Origin: Rhytidiadelphus loreus | Taxonomy: Eukaryota > Streptophyta > Bryopsida > Hypnales > Hylocomiaceae | Reading direction: 5' to 3' | Length of the DNA: 64,000 bases | Assembly (NCBI GenBank): GCA_947034895.1 | Contig: OX344764.1 | Location: 50,697,348 to 50,761,347 of the forward strand | Notes under the pieces: model-generated | What the model saw: the letters and a program-made list of their open reading frames with translations, nothing else | What the model was told of the DNA's origin: nothing | Databases searched by the model: none | In this document: positions 62,937 through 64,000 of the stretch, piece after piece | Position numbering within the stretch: position 1 is the stretch's first letter | How the letters are laid out: each line of letters begins with the position of its first letter | Made by a program: the position numbers and the translations under genes

Positions 62937-63527
62937 TATATTTACATAGATGTTAACAACTCACTGGGAGAGATAGTTTTCTACACTGCCCCAAATCCCC
63001 CGGACAAGCGAGCACCAGTTTGACCGAAGTCCAAAAGAGCTCCTCGTCCAATAACACGACTAACTTACTATTTTTGACTGCCCGTGAATCCAATTGAACT
63101 TTCCCCATTCACACGGGCAGCAACGGAACTCGCTTTTGCAGCACAGGCACTCGTCGTTGAAAATGAAAGCCTCTGACCTTCGTAGGGCCCGCCGCTTCCC
63201 CGGCCCCCACCTTACCTCTACAGTGCCCGCAAGTTCCGAGTTTTCTTCGGAGCTTTCCTTCCAGCCACAACGCGCACGTCTTGGAAGACGCGCTTCACCA
63301 CTCCTCCATACCCATGATCGAAGTGTATATATGGTGACCCCAACAACCGAATTGAAGCAACTCACAACCATTCCAGTGACATTCTTCCAGCTTCCACAAC
63401 CAACTCAGTGCACACTAATCTCTTCAGTGCAACTCACAGAGCTCGACTTGCAGCGGACCTCCAGACCTCCTGTATCAGTTTCGAGAAGCACCGATTGTTA
63501 CAGTCGTCGACCGAACGGGCAACCGAC
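62937..63527. other. 5' region of the germin-like gene
   Basis: The base composition rises from AT-rich to about half GC near 63,000. It holds the promoter and leader of the downstream gene. Long frames on both strands here are artefacts of higher GC. Confidence 0.5.
63325..63331 (+). promoter_or_regulatory. Probable TATA box of the germin-like gene
   Basis: TATATAT within GTGTATATATGGTG, about 200 bases before the start codon and about 30 bases upstream of a plausible transcription start near 63,355-63,360. Inferred from position and sequence only. Confidence 0.5.
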
Positions 63528-64000
63528 ATGGGCATCATGACCCGACGCAGCTTGTGGGTGACCGTGGCCGTGTTGATGAGCGTGGCGCTGGTGCCCATGC
63601 TCGCCATGGCAGCGGACGAGGATCCGCTCCAGGACTTCTGCGTAGCAGACCTGAAGAGCGGACTCACCATCAACGGACTCACCTGCAAGCCGGCCGACGA
63701 GGTCTCTGTGGACGACTTCACGTTCGCCGGATTGCAGAACCCAGGAAACACCAGCAACGCCAACAAGGTCGCAGTCACACCCGCCTTCGTCCAACAGTTC
63801 CCCGGATTGAACACTTTGGGCATCGCCGCGGCTCGCATCGACTTCGCCAAGGGCGGCATCAACCCCCCGCACACACACCCCAGAGCCACCGAGATTCTGT
63901 TGGTCGTGAAAGGCGAGTTGTACGTGGGCTTTATCAGCACCAGCAACACGTTGTTTGCCACCACCGTCAAGGAAGGCGAGCTGTTCGTGTTCCCCAAGGG
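63528..64000 (+). CDS. Germin-like protein (cupin), 5' part, runs off the window
   Basis: ATG at 63528; an in-frame ATG four codons on is an alternative start. Residues 1-28 (MGIMTRRSLWVTVAVLMSVA, then LVPMLAMA) are a signal peptide with cleavage near AMA-ADEDPLQDFCVAD. The mature start DPLQDFCVAD and the Cys pair (FCVAD and LTCKP) are diagnostic of germin-like proteins. Germin box 1 is present as GINPPHTHPRATEILLVVKG, with His, His and Glu that bind manganese. The window ends at FVFPKG, before box 2 with the last metal-binding His. Family members are secreted, form apoplastic hexamers and act as superoxide dismutase or, in true germins, oxalate oxidase; which one applies cannot be read here. 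About 158 of the usual 210-220 residues are seen. No intron so far. Codons are strongly G/C-ending, unlike other genes in the window. Confidence 0.96.
   Translation, partial: MGIMTRRSLWVTVAVLMSVALVPMLAMAADEDPLQDFCVADLKSGLTINGLTCKPADEVSVDDFTFAGLQNPGNTSNANKVAVTPAFVQQFPGLNTLGIAAARIDFAKGGINPPHTHPRATEILLVVKGELYVGFISTSNTLFATTVKEGELFVFPK

Noticed and set aside
63094..63540. Plus-strand frame of 148 codons before the germin-like gene
   Set aside because: It covers the TATA box and leader of that gene and overlaps its start in another frame; no known domain.
63434..63997. Minus-strand frames of 187 and 126 codons
   Set aside because: Antisense shadows of the GC-rich germin-like coding sequence.

Overview
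This window is nuclear DNA of a land plant. The evidence is GT-AG introns in every gene that can be modelled, an AT-rich and repeat-dense intergenic background, and recognisable plant families: a germin-like protein, a receptor-like kinase, an FPF1-like protein, and the plant-type 6 kDa small subunit of mitochondrial ATP synthase. The sequence alone does not fix the species. A non-flowering land plant (bryophyte, lycophyte or fern) is my guess, with low confidence.

Layout. 0.7-1.6 kb is a GC-rich array of short hairpin-forming units. 2.6-24.8 kb is an unusual gene island. Two paralogous multi-exon genes (A on the minus strand at 2.6-8.1 kb, B on the plus strand at about 18.8-24.8 kb) point away from each other. 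Each codes for a ParB/sulfiredoxin-like domain, a long helical charged middle, and a beta-class amino-methyltransferase-like domain. Exon borders agree base for base between copies for several exons, which validates the models. Between them lie a decayed Mutator-like transposase-type gene (WRKY/GCM-like zinc finger, core, SWIM finger) and a decayed coiled-coil/RING-finger gene. All four carry in-frame stops, and B also has damaged splice sites. Minisatellites (CATCC-rich, CCGTCC-rich, and an 86-bp unit repeated 12 times) lie between and inside these genes.

24.8-50 kb has no convincing gene. It is a graveyard of non-autonomous DNA transposons: copies of an 850-bp family with TIR TTAACCCCTAAAGGACC, a 1.7-kb CACTA-type element with AAG target duplication that contains a roughly 1-kb hairpin, a MITE with a CACTA MITE nested in it, a 735-bp tandem duplication, and blocks of clustered short motifs that resemble transposase-binding subterminal repeats.

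50-64 kb is more ordinary: a frameshifted FPF1-like gene, an apparently intact two-exon ATP synthase subunit gene whose 1.8-kb intron is built largely of a triplicated segment, a broken receptor-like kinase, more MITEs, and the 5' part of a GC-rich germin-like gene that runs off the window.

The strongest candidate for an undescribed system is the pair of ParB-methyltransferase fusion genes and the transposase and RING genes that they enclose. The copies here look mostly inactive, so intact relatives would have to be sought elsewhere in the genome.
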